Assembly: GCA_963580245.1 (NCBI GenBank)
Contig: CAUZJO010000005.1
Coordinates: 1 to 64,000 of the forward strand
Direction of reading: 5' to 3'
Source of the DNA: CAUZJO01 sp963580245
GTDB taxonomy: Bacteria > Sumerlaeota > Sumerlaeia > MVZB01
Length of the DNA stretch: 64,000 bases
The notes under the pieces are model-generated. The model was not told the origin of the DNA, ran no database searches, and was given only the letters and a program-made list of their open reading frames with translations. The position numbers were made by a program, and so were the translations under genes. This document shows positions 37,301-45,687 of this stretch, piece by piece. Each line of letters opens with the position of its first letter. Positions within the stretch are counted from its first letter, which is position 1.

Positions 37301-39111
37301 GGCGACGGGCGCTGTTTGGCGACAATTTGCGGTCGGTTGGCGAAGCGGCCTTTCAGGTGCGATCGCGTTACGCGCTGGAGGGCTACCGGCGCAACCTGCT
37401 CTATATGTACATCCTGCAAGGCGATCCGGCGCTCGAACTCCAGTTGACCGACAGGTGGTACTCACTCGCGGCGCGGCCCGAGGCGTTGGAGCCGGGGTTC
37501 GAGGCGTTGACGATCAGTGCCGAGGGCGTCGTGCCGGCGGCGGGTCTGGCTCAGGCTCGGCTCGAGACCGAAGCCGGGGCCGTCCTGTGGGACGGCGCGC
37601 CTTTCGACTATCAAGGGGGTCGAATCCAGAGGGATTTGACGCTGGACCCCGGGCTTACCTCCGACCTGGAGCCGGGCGGACGGTTGCGCGTTTCGCTCTA
37701 CGGGTGGAACGAGGAGGCTGAACTGGATTTCGTCGCCGCGGGGCAGGTTCGTCTCGTCCGGCCGGAATTGCAAATCGCCCATGCCCAGGCGACCCGGCTC
37801 GACGAGCGCCGAGTACAGTTCGATCTGCGGGTTGCCAATGTCGGGCCGGTCGGCTCGGGGCCGGTCCGCGTCGAGGTTCGCTCCCTGGAACCGGGGCGGT
37901 CGCCGACACTCAGCGAGGAGACCCTTATCGTGGGAGCCGATCAAAGCGAATCGCTCCAGATGATCGACGTGGTCGAGTCGCGTCCCGACCCCCTTTATTT
38001 CGAGGCATTGGTCACCCCCGCCCATCCTCCCGAGCAACCCGAGCGGCCGGCCCTGCTCCGGCGGCGATTCGCGCTGCTGCCCGATGGGGATTGGAATGGG
38101 ATCGCGCCCCCCCTGTGCGTCAGGTCCAAGAATACCACCGGTTCCTCGTCCCGACTTCAATTGCGTCTGCTAAGTTCGGGTCTGCCCGCTTCAAGCCAGA
38201 CCTTGGTTTCCCGCACCGCCGATGGAGACGTCCTGACCACGCATTCAGTTACCTACGAATCCGGCGACGGATACTTTGTGGCCGAGCTTGACGTGGTGCC
38301 TCGATCACGCAGCCAGATACTGGATGAGGGGGGCTGGATCGAGTTGACGCGGCGGGGAAACAGCCCTCCATCCGAAGTGCTGGACAAGGTCGTCGTGGGC
38401 GACCTGCCGCTCGAGGAGGCGCGGCTGCGCATTGTTCCGGGCACCGTCCACCACACCCCGCAAAACCCGACCGATGGGCAAACCGTTTTCATTCATTTCG
38501 ATGTGGAAAACGTCGGGACGCTCCCCTCGCCCGTTTGTAAGCCAATCCTGCTCGATGGGTCGCCCGATGAGCACGGCACGCCCCTGCCCAGTCAGACGGG
38601 TCTCGAGAGTCCAGAAGTCCCCTCCCTGGGACCGGGCCGTCGCCACTCCGTCGCGCTGCGCTGGGACCCGATCATGAACGCGGGTGTGCAAAAGGTCTGG
38701 ATCGATCTTAAACCGTCGGGCGCCAGTCAAAAACCCTACCGCCAGGAGCAGATCGCCGTTTACTCGCTCTACGCCAAGACCAAGAGCAATCTTAAAATCA
38801 CCCGGCCTCTGTGGATCGAACAGACGCCCGAGGACAAGCTCAAGGACCGAGTCAAGCTCAACGTCGAGATCTCCAACCAGGGGGAGACTAACGCCCGGAA
38901 CGTGGAGGCTAGCTTCTATTACGGCGCGGAGAAGGACGACGAGAACAAGCTGGACACGATCCTGCTGGAAGTTGTCAAGGCCAATCAATCGACCGTCGCG
39001 CAGCTGGTTTGGAAATACGATCGCGAACAAGTCCTGGAGAACGGCCGGTTCATCAAGAAGCCGACGGTCGAGGTGCGGCTGAAAGGCTCCAAGCAACGCA
39101 CGGCGGAATAA
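34378..39111 (+). CDS. Large peptidase C25 (gingipain-like) lipoprotein
   Basis: This is a 1577-aa exported protein. A lipobox-like LLAAAC at Cys32 follows the n-region and hydrophobic segment. Residues about 630-1010 form a caspase-like C25 domain: YVIVTHHLFTDLLDPILEL, APGYVLLVGDANSDFLNE, LPDYLIGRFSVNN, catalytic His886 in FLEYFGHGSPNLWADE and nucleophile Cys925 in NYTCNSGAIDYP. N-terminal beta-sandwich regions with a propeptide-like character precede it, and C-terminal Ig-like/CARDB-type modules follow (LQIAHAQATRLDERRVQFDLRV, VFIHFDVENVGTLPSPV, VKLNVEISNQGETNARNV). It probably works at the outer membrane as a cysteine endopeptidase. No type IX CTD was recognised. An internal ATG at 34426 is an alternative start. 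GC-rich and intact. Confidence 0.85.
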   Translation: MVMVTRSFDQHETLSWMRCALGCLAALLAAACGPPAPETSKPSGPADVQLAPPPPFKPGIPEAWRTDDAEVRITAIRSVEDAIEVDLTAPAEAKLPAGKGGFNLVLPDQGHFDVTVQTYAVGGNVIQNLSREDGPTTDSSSPPIPANSVRVTQEGTIRNWAIHRLELQQTFWRAALDAWKESDQEMRATVRIALSQPAQDDPDEEGDGEATDDDATTAAETAVDAPEPPPRSPPKGKSHGIDRAIELLVANPDDLDRWFVHAPARPKNAAFEPTDPGALVPEATGWARLRVEEGGLYRLSAEALTAAGTIAGPEELSDVRIFRKGKAQPTHIVPQVGGERPQGVYFYGWPSTSEYDAGQVYWLAVVPGAEPVPIVPVSKSLLEGPYRPLNHVTRTARHDADEEIKVKTDNYLSIKELDWVEAELVDGRPVNFTLDLVQPLHGLAPGGSDAQLKLFPEGPPNTWQETGIGLKRGDQTAAAFEVGKDRNLLLHATILPKYLLRSPVSFSLEVDAPTSATAATEDGMGLWLDWFEVRYPSRPSLHQGRLVLNGDSVTTPGLYTYQTQRFLGGGAQRTLALALNANSGEVRRLTRVGENTRLIVDKGWHSELWDLAEALEPRIESLEWHQDILEPAAPNGQPIDYVIVTHHLFTDLLDPILELNRERGLTTRVVDVQWLYDLFSDGMLSPEAIQRYLGYMIHHWETPAPGYVLLVGDANSDFLNETHGDVPNYIPAYPYAYGSDTWASDHWLTCVSGDDDLPDYLIGRFSVNNVDDAREVIRKTVQYATEPLFGRWRGSMAYICDNHIKPSDQFRQTGERLRLEQSPAAFDAIRVYLDLLAMEDNWYIEKRHIDRIWEEEKDWVKVSAAATDAIKATLNSGVAFLEYFGHGSPNLWADERIFFGGDTPNRDAQYLKSEGRYAFISNYTCNSGAIDYPRPPWNLCITEDLMRTPDGGAVAMFVPSGPGTTTEHEKLARQWRRALFGDNLRSVGEAAFQVRSRYALEGYRRNLLYMYILQGDPALELQLTDRWYSLAARPEALEPGFEALTISAEGVVPAAGLAQARLETEAGAVLWDGAPFDYQGGRIQRDLTLDPGLTSDLEPGGRLRVSLYGWNEEAELDFVAAGQVRLVRPELQIAHAQATRLDERRVQFDLRVANVGPVGSGPVRVEVRSLEPGRSPTLSEETLIVGADQSESLQMIDVVESRPDPLYFEALVTPAHPPEQPERPALLRRRFALLPDGDWNGIAPPLCVRSKNTTGSSSRLQLRLLSSGLPASSQTLVSRTADGDVLTTHSVTYESGDGYFVAELDVVPRSRSQILDEGGWIELTRRGNSPPSEVLDKVVVGDLPLEEARLRIVPGTVHHTPQNPTDGQTVFIHFDVENVGTLPSPVCKPILLDGSPDEHGTPLPSQTGLESPEVPSLGPGRRHSVALRWDPIMNAGVQKVWIDLKPSGASQKPYRQEQIAVYSLYAKTKSNLKITRPLWIEQTPEDKLKDRVKLNVEISNQGETNARNVEASFYYGAEKDDENKLDTILLEVVKANQSTVAQLVWKYDREQVLENGRFIKKPTVEVRLKGSKQRTAE

Positions 39112-39141
39112 ACGCCGAAGCGCCATTGCGAGGCAAAACGA

Positions 39142-39639
39142 GTGAGTCCGCCCCCCCCCGCGCTACCCCCCCACGACGACCGGCAGGCCCGCGAATGGAT
39201 GCGGGACGCCTTGGAGGCCGCCCGCGAGGCGTCCGCCATGGACGAGCCGCCGGTGGGCTGCGTCATCATCGACCATCGCGGCCGGCGGGTGGCGCGGACG
39301 CATGATCGGCGCCGGGCCGACGCCGATCCGCTGGCCCATGCCGAGATGCTCGCCATCCGCCAGGCGGCCCGGGACCAGGGCGATTGGCGGATGGACGGGA
39401 TGACGCTCGTGGTCACCCTGGAGCCGTGCCCGATGTGCGCCGGCTCCATCCTGATGGCCCGGGTGGGCCGGGTGATCATCGGCGCGCCAAGCCCCAAGTG
39501 GGGGGCGGCCGGCTCTCGCGCCGACTGGTTGGGCTCGGGCTGCTTCCCCCATAAACCTGAAGTGGTGCGGGGCGTGCTCGAACGTGAGTGCGGAGAGATT
39601 CTGTCGCGCTACTTTGAGCAAGTTCGGAAGAAGGGGTAG
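39142..39639 (+). CDS. tadA: tRNA(adenine34) deaminase TadA-type deaminase
   Basis: This 165-aa zinc deaminase has the HAE motif (PLAHAEMLAI) with the catalytic Glu, the PCPMC zinc motif (LEPCPMCAGSILMAR) and the TadA-like VGRVIIGAPSPKWGAAGS. It would convert adenosine-34 to inosine in tRNA-Arg. The start is a GTG at 39142 followed by a poly-C9 tract (39151-39159) and a C7 tract; the ATG at 39199 (MRDALEAAREA), past these tracts, would still give almost the whole domain and may be the real start. It begins 30 nt after the C25 gene on the same strand. Confidence 0.9.
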   Translation: MSPPPPALPPHDDRQAREWMRDALEAAREASAMDEPPVGCVIIDHRGRRVARTHDRRRADADPLAHAEMLAIRQAARDQGDWRMDGMTLVVTLEPCPMCAGSILMARVGRVIIGAPSPKWGAAGSRADWLGSGCFPHKPEVVRGVLERECGEILSRYFEQVRKKG

Positions 39640-39653
39640 TAACGAGTGCGGGG

Positions 39654-39975
39654 GTGCATCTCATGGTTCCGTGAGATGCACTCGCGGGATGGCGCCACAA
39701 GTCAGTTCTCTGGCTCCCTGAAGGGGAGCAATTTGAATAGCCAGGGGTGTCAACCCCTGGACGTGGGGTCCCAAGACGTCACGTCCCCGGAGTGGTCGAA
39801 CAGACCGCGTCACGTTACGATCCAACCCTTTCAGGGTTGTGGCAATTTTGGGGCCGCGAACCGTGGGTTGACACCCACGGCTACTCACATTCGACCCCTG
39901 CGGGGTCGAGGATGAGGACGGATTTGATTTATGCCCCCGGCCGGCAAGCTGCATCTTGCGGATCCGTGAGATGCA
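39654..39975. repeat. Cluster of dispersed palindromic repeats
   Basis: The stretch between tadA and the convergent gene consists almost wholly of small dyads: gtgcatctca/tgagatgcac (39654-39681), ggctccctgaaggggagc, ccaggggtgtcaacccctgg, aaccctttcagggtt, ccgtgggttgacacccacgg, cgacccctgcggggtcg, and tgcatctt/tgagatgca around gcggatccg (39950-39975). The first and last are related and bound the cluster like terminal repeats. No ORF is supported. One dyad class recurs as a perfect 18-nt palindrome at 42338-42355. Confidence 0.7.
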
Positions 39976-39988
39976 CCCCGAGCGCGGC

Positions 39989-41902
39989 TTACCGCCGCCT
40001 ACCCTGGGCCACCGTGGCGGTCCGGGCGGTGAGGATGTCCTGGAGCAGTGGAATCCGCAGCCGACCGGGGAGGACCACGACGTCGGGGCTGATATAGAAG
40101 CCCAGATCCTGTTGGATGAACTTGAAGAACGAATCCAGGGACTGCATGTTGATAAAGACGGGATAGTCGGCCTCATAGGTCTCGCCTTCGGCGAGGCGCC
40201 GTTGCTCGATCGGCTGAGCCACCCCCGCGGCGCCCCATGGCTCATCGACCATGTTGCCCAGCGTCGGGTGACCGGCCACCAGGTGGAATTTCAACCCATT
40301 GATATGGACCGGTTGCTCCAAGACGAAGGTGTCCGGATTGTTGGCGATGGCCTGGGAGAGCACCTGAAAATGCTCGTCGCTGACCCTCAGGTCCATCGTT
40401 AAGTGGATATTGAAGGGACTGGTTTCGTCAAACCGGACGGCCAGGGGTCGACTGAGCACGCCCAGGATCATCTGACGGGCGGTCTCGCTCAGGGGGATTG
40501 GCTGACCATTGAGCAGGACGCTCAGGCTGGGTGCCCACGGCACGAATGGAATCTGTTTGAGCAGGATATCCGCCGCGCGGCGGCACTGGAGTTCATCTTC
40601 GGCATAGCGCATCACCACCGAGGCAATGTCCGCGGCTTTCCAACCCCCTCGCATGGCGGCTTCTTTTTCCATCTCGGCCGATCTGAGCGCGGCAAGACGC
40701 TTGCCGACCAGCTTGTCCAGCTCGGGCAGAAGTTCTTCGTGTTTGGCGTAGACCGTCTCATACTGTTCGATGGCGAACTGTTCGTTGCCGCTTTGTTCGG
40801 CCTCAAGGCCCGCCCGCACGATCTTCAGGGCGTTGAACTGACGTATCAGCGCAACATCGTTGGCGAATTCATTGGTCGCAATCTCCAGGGTCTGTTGGGC
40901 TTCGTCGTATTTGAGCACGCCGATCTGGGCGCGCGCGTTGAGTAGGGCCACATCGACCGAATTTCTCGGATAGGCCCAATTGGCCAGTTTCTTCAGCGCG
41001 ATCTGATAATCGCCCGCACCCAAATTGGCGCGGACGCGGTCGGCGAGCAACATCTCGACCGGCGCCTGTATAACCTGGCGCGACGCCTTGTCCAGATTGC
41101 CGCTCTCCATCCACTCGGGGTGACCCTGGAAAGCCTGGGCGATGATCATCAAGATTTTGGCGTACTGAGGCGCCTGACGCGGGGCCATGGTCTTCTCGAA
41201 CAGGTCGGCCATGTGGAGGTAGATCTCGGGCAGCAGCTCGATGACCGGGCTATTGGCCCGCACGTTGTCGGGCCACATGATCTCGCTGAAATACTCGGCG
41301 GCCAGGAGCAAATCGGCTCGACCCCCGCTCGCCAGCCTCGCGTCGATCAACTGATGGCCGTCTTCGGAGAACCGGTCGACCTTCAAGGCTTGGATGAGCA
41401 GTTGATTGCCCTCTTTGTTGCGAATCCTGTCATAGGCGACCTGGGCCTTGCGCAGCAACTTGCGCGCCCGGCTGCGTCGTTCCTCTTTGGTTCCGTCGTT
41501 ACGCTCGATGTCGCTCAGCTGCTCGTCCAGTTTGAAGATGTTCTCCTGGGTGACGGGATTGGTTGAATTCATGCGGCGGATCTGCTCGGTCAGGGTCCGG
41601 GCCATGCTGATGTCGTTGCGGCTCATGGCCTCCAGCGCCCGATCAATCAGCTCGCGGGCGTTGTTTTCGGGCGAGAGTATGCTGATGATCTTGATCCGCT
41701 CGCGCGGCACGGGCACCAGCACCCCGCCGGTGTCGATATCGACGTAGAGTTTATTCTCGCCGACGATGATGCCCCGCACGCTCTGTCCGCTGTTCGTCGT
41801 GATCTTGTCGGCGCGTCCCATCGGGACCAGAAGGACAAGTGCCAAGACCCACGGAAGCGGGCTTCGGGTATGGAATCTGCGCTGAATCATGGGGTCATCC
41901 AT
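39989..41902 (-). CDS. Exported TPR-like envelope protein, function unknown
   Basis: This protein is about 637 aa from the ATG at 41902 (or 41890, MIQRRFHTRS); either start places a signal peptide (PLPWVLALVLLVPMGRA) at the N-terminus. Next comes a small SH3/LSm-like strand region (DKITTNSGQSVRGIIVGENK...VPRERIKII), then helical, TPR-like repeats between about residues 60 and 430, and a C-terminal alpha/beta region (PFNIHLTMDLRVSDEHF, DLGFYISPDVVVLPG) reminiscent of small secretin/STN-type domains. I do not recognise the family. It is not in an evident operon. Confidence 0.65.
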   Translation of the reverse strand: MDDPMIQRRFHTRSPLPWVLALVLLVPMGRADKITTNSGQSVRGIIVGENKLYVDIDTGGVLVPVPRERIKIISILSPENNARELIDRALEAMSRNDISMARTLTEQIRRMNSTNPVTQENIFKLDEQLSDIERNDGTKEERRSRARKLLRKAQVAYDRIRNKEGNQLLIQALKVDRFSEDGHQLIDARLASGGRADLLLAAEYFSEIMWPDNVRANSPVIELLPEIYLHMADLFEKTMAPRQAPQYAKILMIIAQAFQGHPEWMESGNLDKASRQVIQAPVEMLLADRVRANLGAGDYQIALKKLANWAYPRNSVDVALLNARAQIGVLKYDEAQQTLEIATNEFANDVALIRQFNALKIVRAGLEAEQSGNEQFAIEQYETVYAKHEELLPELDKLVGKRLAALRSAEMEKEAAMRGGWKAADIASVVMRYAEDELQCRRAADILLKQIPFVPWAPSLSVLLNGQPIPLSETARQMILGVLSRPLAVRFDETSPFNIHLTMDLRVSDEHFQVLSQAIANNPDTFVLEQPVHINGLKFHLVAGHPTLGNMVDEPWGAAGVAQPIEQRRLAEGETYEADYPVFINMQSLDSFFKFIQQDLGFYISPDVVVLPGRLRIPLLQDILTARTATVAQGRRR

Positions 41903-42429
41903 TTCGGTTGGGTTGTCTGGCTGGTTGGTCGCGGGTGAAGGTGGGCCTGGGCCCCTGGAGCACTGTAACCGTCCTCGATCAGAAAGCCCACGCCGTCCAA
42001 CCACCAAAACGCGCCCTGATGCTGCCACAACCGTCGCGAAGGCGCAAGGGGTAGTCGCTAGGCGGGCGTTTTACGTTCTGCTCAATTCTTGGGCACTTTC
42101 CCCTTGATGGCACCACGGTTATGACGATAATACGCCAGGGGTAAGTCGAGGGTGTTTCTCGCCTTATGTTCGGTTTACGGTCCATGAACCACCCCGCCAG
42201 GATGGGTCTCCTTGGAGAAGGACAACGTTCTATGCTATTAACCGTTGGGCTGGGTTTTCCCCTTGGCATCCTGCCATTGATTTAACGAAGGAGCCGAAAT
42301 CCGTATGCCCGATTCAACCACACCGATGGACGTATCGTCTCGCGGATCCGCGAGATGCACCCGCCGCATCACCTGGATCGTGATTTATCTTGCCCCCGGC
42401 GGCTCAGGGCGCCTAGACTATCCGCTTCA
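41903..42429. other. Intergenic region with a leader ORF interrupted by repeat sequence
   Basis: A good ribosome binding site (gaaggag, about 42286) precedes an ATG at 42305 (MPDSTTPMDV), but from 42338 the sequence is the palindrome tctcgcggatccgcgaga (42338-42355) plus gatgcaccc and cccccggcggc, which resemble the repeat cluster at 39654-39975. The frame runs on to 42643 without protein-like character. This may be a gene start destroyed by a repeat insertion. The rest of the region shows nothing else I can support. Confidence 0.45.
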
Positions 42430-42744
42430 ATGGACCGGCGGTGTTTGCTCGAGCATGAGAACGGAACGATCCTGCGGCTGTGGGTGTCGCCCAATGCTCC
42501 GCGAACCCAGGCCGAGGGCCGGCGCGAGGATCGGTTGGTCTTGCGCGTCAAGGCCCCGCCGGTTGAGGGCAAGGCTAACCGTGCCCTCATCGCATGGGCG
42601 TGTGCCGCCTTCGGTTTGCGGGCATCCCAGGTCTCGATCTTGAGAGGCGAGAAATCGCGCCGCAAGGCTCTGCTGCTCGAGGGCGTGGCCCTTGATCGGG
42701 CGGAGTGCGTCTTGGGCGGATTGGGACCAACAACCCGGCACTGA
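42430..42744 (+). CDS. DUF167 (YggU) family protein
   Basis: This is a 104-aa protein taken from the ATG at 42430 (MDRRCLLEHENG). The DUF167 core is clear: LRLWVSPNAPRTQAEG, RLVLRVKAPPVEGKANRALIAWACAAFG, and VSILRGEKSRRKALLLEGV. The family is a small conserved alpha/beta fold of unknown role. It starts a three-gene plus-strand set with the purine nucleoside phosphorylase (22-nt gap) and the P450. Confidence 0.85.
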   Translation: MDRRCLLEHENGTILRLWVSPNAPRTQAEGRREDRLVLRVKAPPVEGKANRALIAWACAAFGLRASQVSILRGEKSRRKALLLEGVALDRAECVLGGLGPTTRH

Positions 42745-42766
42745 AAACCCATGGAAAGCACGGACC

Positions 42767-43606
42767 ATGACATTATTCGACATCGAAGCCTACAAGGGCC
42801 GGATCGACGAGGCCGCCCACGCCATCGCCGAGCGGTTCCCGGAAGGCCCCCGGATAGGGATCATCTGTGGCACGGGGATGGGAGGGCTGGCCGAAAAGGT
42901 CCTTGAGCGCACCGTCATTCCCTACGACGATATCCCCCATTTTCCCATCTCGACGGTCGAGTCGCACCACGGCAACTTGATCCTGGGTCGGCTGGCCGGC
43001 CGGCGGGTCGCCGTGATGCAGGGCCGCTTTCATTACTACGAAGGCTATACGATGCGCGAGATCACGTTCCCGGTGCGGGTCATGAAGGCGCTGGGCTGCG
43101 AGATGCTCATCGTGATGAACGCGGTGGGGAGCATGAACCCGCTGATCGGGCGCGGATCGCTCGTGCTGGTCGACGATCACATCAACCTGATGGGCGACAA
43201 CCCGCTGATCGGACCCAACGACGAAGCGCTGGGCCCGCGCTTCCCCGATATGTCAGCCCCCTATGATGCCCCGCTACGGGCCTTGATGCACGAGGTGGCA
43301 CTGGCCGAAGGCATCCGCCTCCATGATGGGGTGATCGTCGCCGTGACCGGCCCGAATCTTGAAACGCGGGCCGAGTACGCCATGTTCCGCGTGCTCGGCG
43401 CCGACATCGTGACGATGTCGACCGTGCCCGAGATCATCGTGGCCCACCATGCCGGGCTGCGGGCGATTGCCCTCTCCACGGTGACCGATGAGTGTTATCC
43501 CGACGCCCTCGAGGAGGCCAAACTCGAGGAGATCATCGCCGTCGCGCAGGCGGCCGAGCCGCGTCTGGAGAAGCTGATCACCGGCCTCCTATCCCGATTG
43601 GATTAG
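42767..43606 (+). CDS. punA: Purine nucleoside phosphorylase (trimeric PNP family)
   Basis: This is a 279-aa protein from the ATG at 42767 (MTLFDIEAYKG), preceded by ggaaag at a suitable distance; an in-frame ATG at 42692 would overlap the DUF167 gene. Signatures: IICGTGMGGLAEKV, ISTVESHHGNLILG, VAVMQGRFHYYEGY, MNAVGSMNP, and VTGPNLETRAEYAMFRVLGADIVTMSTVPE. It phosphorolyses inosine/guanosine-type nucleosides (or MTA in related members) in purine salvage. Its stop is 2 nt before the GTG start of the P450. Confidence 0.93.
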   Translation: MTLFDIEAYKGRIDEAAHAIAERFPEGPRIGIICGTGMGGLAEKVLERTVIPYDDIPHFPISTVESHHGNLILGRLAGRRVAVMQGRFHYYEGYTMREITFPVRVMKALGCEMLIVMNAVGSMNPLIGRGSLVLVDDHINLMGDNPLIGPNDEALGPRFPDMSAPYDAPLRALMHEVALAEGIRLHDGVIVAVTGPNLETRAEYAMFRVLGADIVTMSTVPEIIVAHHAGLRAIALSTVTDECYPDALEEAKLEEIIAVAQAAEPRLEKLITGLLSRLD

Positions 43607-43608
43607 CC

Positions 43609-44838
43609 GTGGCCGCCACCGCCGTTCAATCCACCGATGATTACACCACATTCTGCCGGGGTGGGTTGGATGACCCATACCCTTTCTACGACCGGCTGCG
43701 GTCCGAGGATCCCGTTCACTGGAGCGACATCCTCAAGGGATGGGTTTTGACGCGCCACGCTGACGTGGTCTTCGGCCTGCGCGACGCGCGGTTGTCGGCG
43801 AAGAGGACCCACCTGTGGATGCAATCGATTCCCAGTGAGCTGCGGGAGCAGATGAAGCCGCTCGGCAGGCGCATCGCGGCCCAGTTGATCCACCTCGACC
43901 CACCCGACCACACCCGGCTGCGCAGGCTGGTCAACAAGGCATTCACGCCGAAATCGGTCGAGGACCTGCGCCCACGGATTCAAGCGAGCGTGAATGAGCT
44001 TCTGGACCGTCTGGCCCCCCGCGGCGAGATGGAAATGATCGCCGACTTCGCCTACCAGCTTCCGGCCACGGTGATCTCGGACATGATCGGCATCCCCCCG
44101 GGCGATCGCGACCAGTTCAGAAAGTGGTCCGGGGACCTGATGGACTTCCACGGCGCGACGAGCCTGACGATTCCCGACCTCGTCGGTCAGGCCTCCCGGA
44201 GCATGGAGGCGCTGACCCGCTATTTCGTCGAGCGGATCCAAATGCTGCGGCGCGAGCCCGACGGCAGTCTGCTGAGCGCCCTTGTCGCCGTGGAGGAGCA
44301 AGGCGACATGCTGAGCGAGGAGGAGTTGGTGGGGATTTGTAACCTGTTGTTCGTCGCCGGGCACGAGACGACCATGAACCTGATCGCCAATGGCACGCTG
44401 CTTCTGCTGCGCCATCCCGATCAGCTCCAGATGCTGAGGGACGCCCCCGACCTAATCGCCTCGGCCGTCGAGGAGGTTTTGCGCCATGAAAGCCCCGTCA
44501 AGCGGCAGTCGCGTCTAGCACTCGAGGACGTCGAGATCGGGGGCAAGCTCGTGCGCGAGGGTCAATACGTGATGAACATGCTTCCGGCGGCCAATCGCGA
44601 CCCCGCCCGGTTCCCCGATCCCGCGCGCTTCGACATCTCTCGGACGGATAACCGCCACGTCGCCTTCGGATCGGGCATCCACTTCTGCCTGGGGGCATTC
44701 CTGGCCCGCGTTGAAGGCCAGATCGCGCTGGGGACGCTCTTTGACCGTTTCCCTGCGTTGCGCCTGGCGAGCGACAGGTTGGAGTGGCGGGAAAACATGG
44801 CCATCCGCGGGTTGAAGGCGCTGCCGCTTGCCTTTTAA
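43609..44838 (+). CDS. Cytochrome P450
   Basis: This is a 409-aa P450 from the GTG at 43609, immediately after the PNP stop; longer starts inside PNP are unlikely. I-helix LLFVAGHETTMNLIANG, K-helix ExxR in EEVLRHESPVKR, the PERF-like ARFPDPARFDISR and the haem-binding FGSGIHFCLGAFLAR with axial Cys are all present. It resembles soluble bacterial CYP107-like monooxygenases. No ferredoxin or reductase gene is nearby, so redox partners must come from elsewhere. The substrate is unknown; pairing with PNP is probably incidental. Confidence 0.93.
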   Translation: MAATAVQSTDDYTTFCRGGLDDPYPFYDRLRSEDPVHWSDILKGWVLTRHADVVFGLRDARLSAKRTHLWMQSIPSELREQMKPLGRRIAAQLIHLDPPDHTRLRRLVNKAFTPKSVEDLRPRIQASVNELLDRLAPRGEMEMIADFAYQLPATVISDMIGIPPGDRDQFRKWSGDLMDFHGATSLTIPDLVGQASRSMEALTRYFVERIQMLRREPDGSLLSALVAVEEQGDMLSEEELVGICNLLFVAGHETTMNLIANGTLLLLRHPDQLQMLRDAPDLIASAVEEVLRHESPVKRQSRLALEDVEIGGKLVREGQYVMNMLPAANRDPARFPDPARFDISRTDNRHVAFGSGIHFCLGAFLARVEGQIALGTLFDRFPALRLASDRLEWRENMAIRGLKALPLAF

Positions 44839-44964
44839 TCGACGGGCACATCTTGTGACCCCGTGGCGGCGCGAACCCTTGCACTCGCGCGGAGACCGCG
44901 CCGGCGACGGTCGGAACCGTCAGAATCCAAACGCCTCTTCGTTCGGCAAACAACAAGACCTACA

Positions 44965-45501
44965 CTACCGCGTGCCGATCCGAAAGATGTTGCCTTCGCT
45001 CACCGTTCCGTTGCTGGGGTCGTAGTGGAAACCAAACATATGAAGCATCCCGGACGGTCCGTAGCTGAAAGCCAGCCACGTCTCGTCCTCCAAGGTCGGA
45101 TCGCTCAGGTAGTGTAGGTATTTCCCGTCGATCCCGAACGGGCCGCCGAAGAGGTCATTCGTGGGCTGCTCGACAAAACCATCGACGGGAACCGAAGAGC
45201 AAAACGCGACCGGCGTGGTGATTCGCCACGTTTCGATCTGCGCGGTCGGGGGCGTGGCGGGCAGGAACGGATTGAGTCCGGGCGGAAAGGCGTTGTGATC
45301 CACGCGATAGCCCTCGATACCGATCGCCAACGAACGCAAGTCGCCCCTCGCCCGAGCGACTTTCGACCGCATCTGGGCCTCCAGGAAATTGGGAACCGCG
45401 ATCGCCGCAAGGATGGCGATGATCGCGACAACGATGAGCAACTCGATGAGCGTGAATCCGCGTGGAGGTTTTGATTGGACTTTCACCGGCTGCCCGCACA
45501 T
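44965..45501 (-). CDS. Type II pseudopilin/prepilin-like protein
   Basis: This is a 178-aa protein from the ATG at 45501 (MCGQPVKVQSKPPRG). It has a class III prepilin leader, cleaved after Gly in PRGFTLIELLIVVAIIAIL, Glu5 of the mature protein, and a long hydrophobic helix. The body (AVPNFLEAQMRSKVARARGD, LRSLAIGIEGYRVDHNAFPPG) is the GspG-like type very abundant in Sumerlaeota-, Hydrogenedentota- and PVC-like genomes. It has two Cys-poor beta segments and ends SEGNIFRIGTR. It would be processed by PilD and assembled into a type II/IV filament. No gsp genes are nearby. Confidence 0.88.
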   Translation of the reverse strand: MCGQPVKVQSKPPRGFTLIELLIVVAIIAILAAIAVPNFLEAQMRSKVARARGDLRSLAIGIEGYRVDHNAFPPGLNPFLPATPPTAQIETWRITTPVAFCSSVPVDGFVEQPTNDLFGGPFGIDGKYLHYLSDPTLEDETWLAFSYGPSGMLHMFGFHYDPSNGTVSEGNIFRIGTR

Positions 45502-45687
45502 TCCATTACCGTTTAACAACCTGAAGCGAACCTCTTCGCGAAAATCGCCGGGGCAGACGGGGTGGGGATGATTTCTTCCAATCTCGATTGACACGTCACG
45601 GGTTCTTATTGGTGATGAGGCAAGGATTGACCTTGCAGGCATCGCATTCTCTACTCAGCGAAAAACAAATCAAGGCACGGGGTCTCG

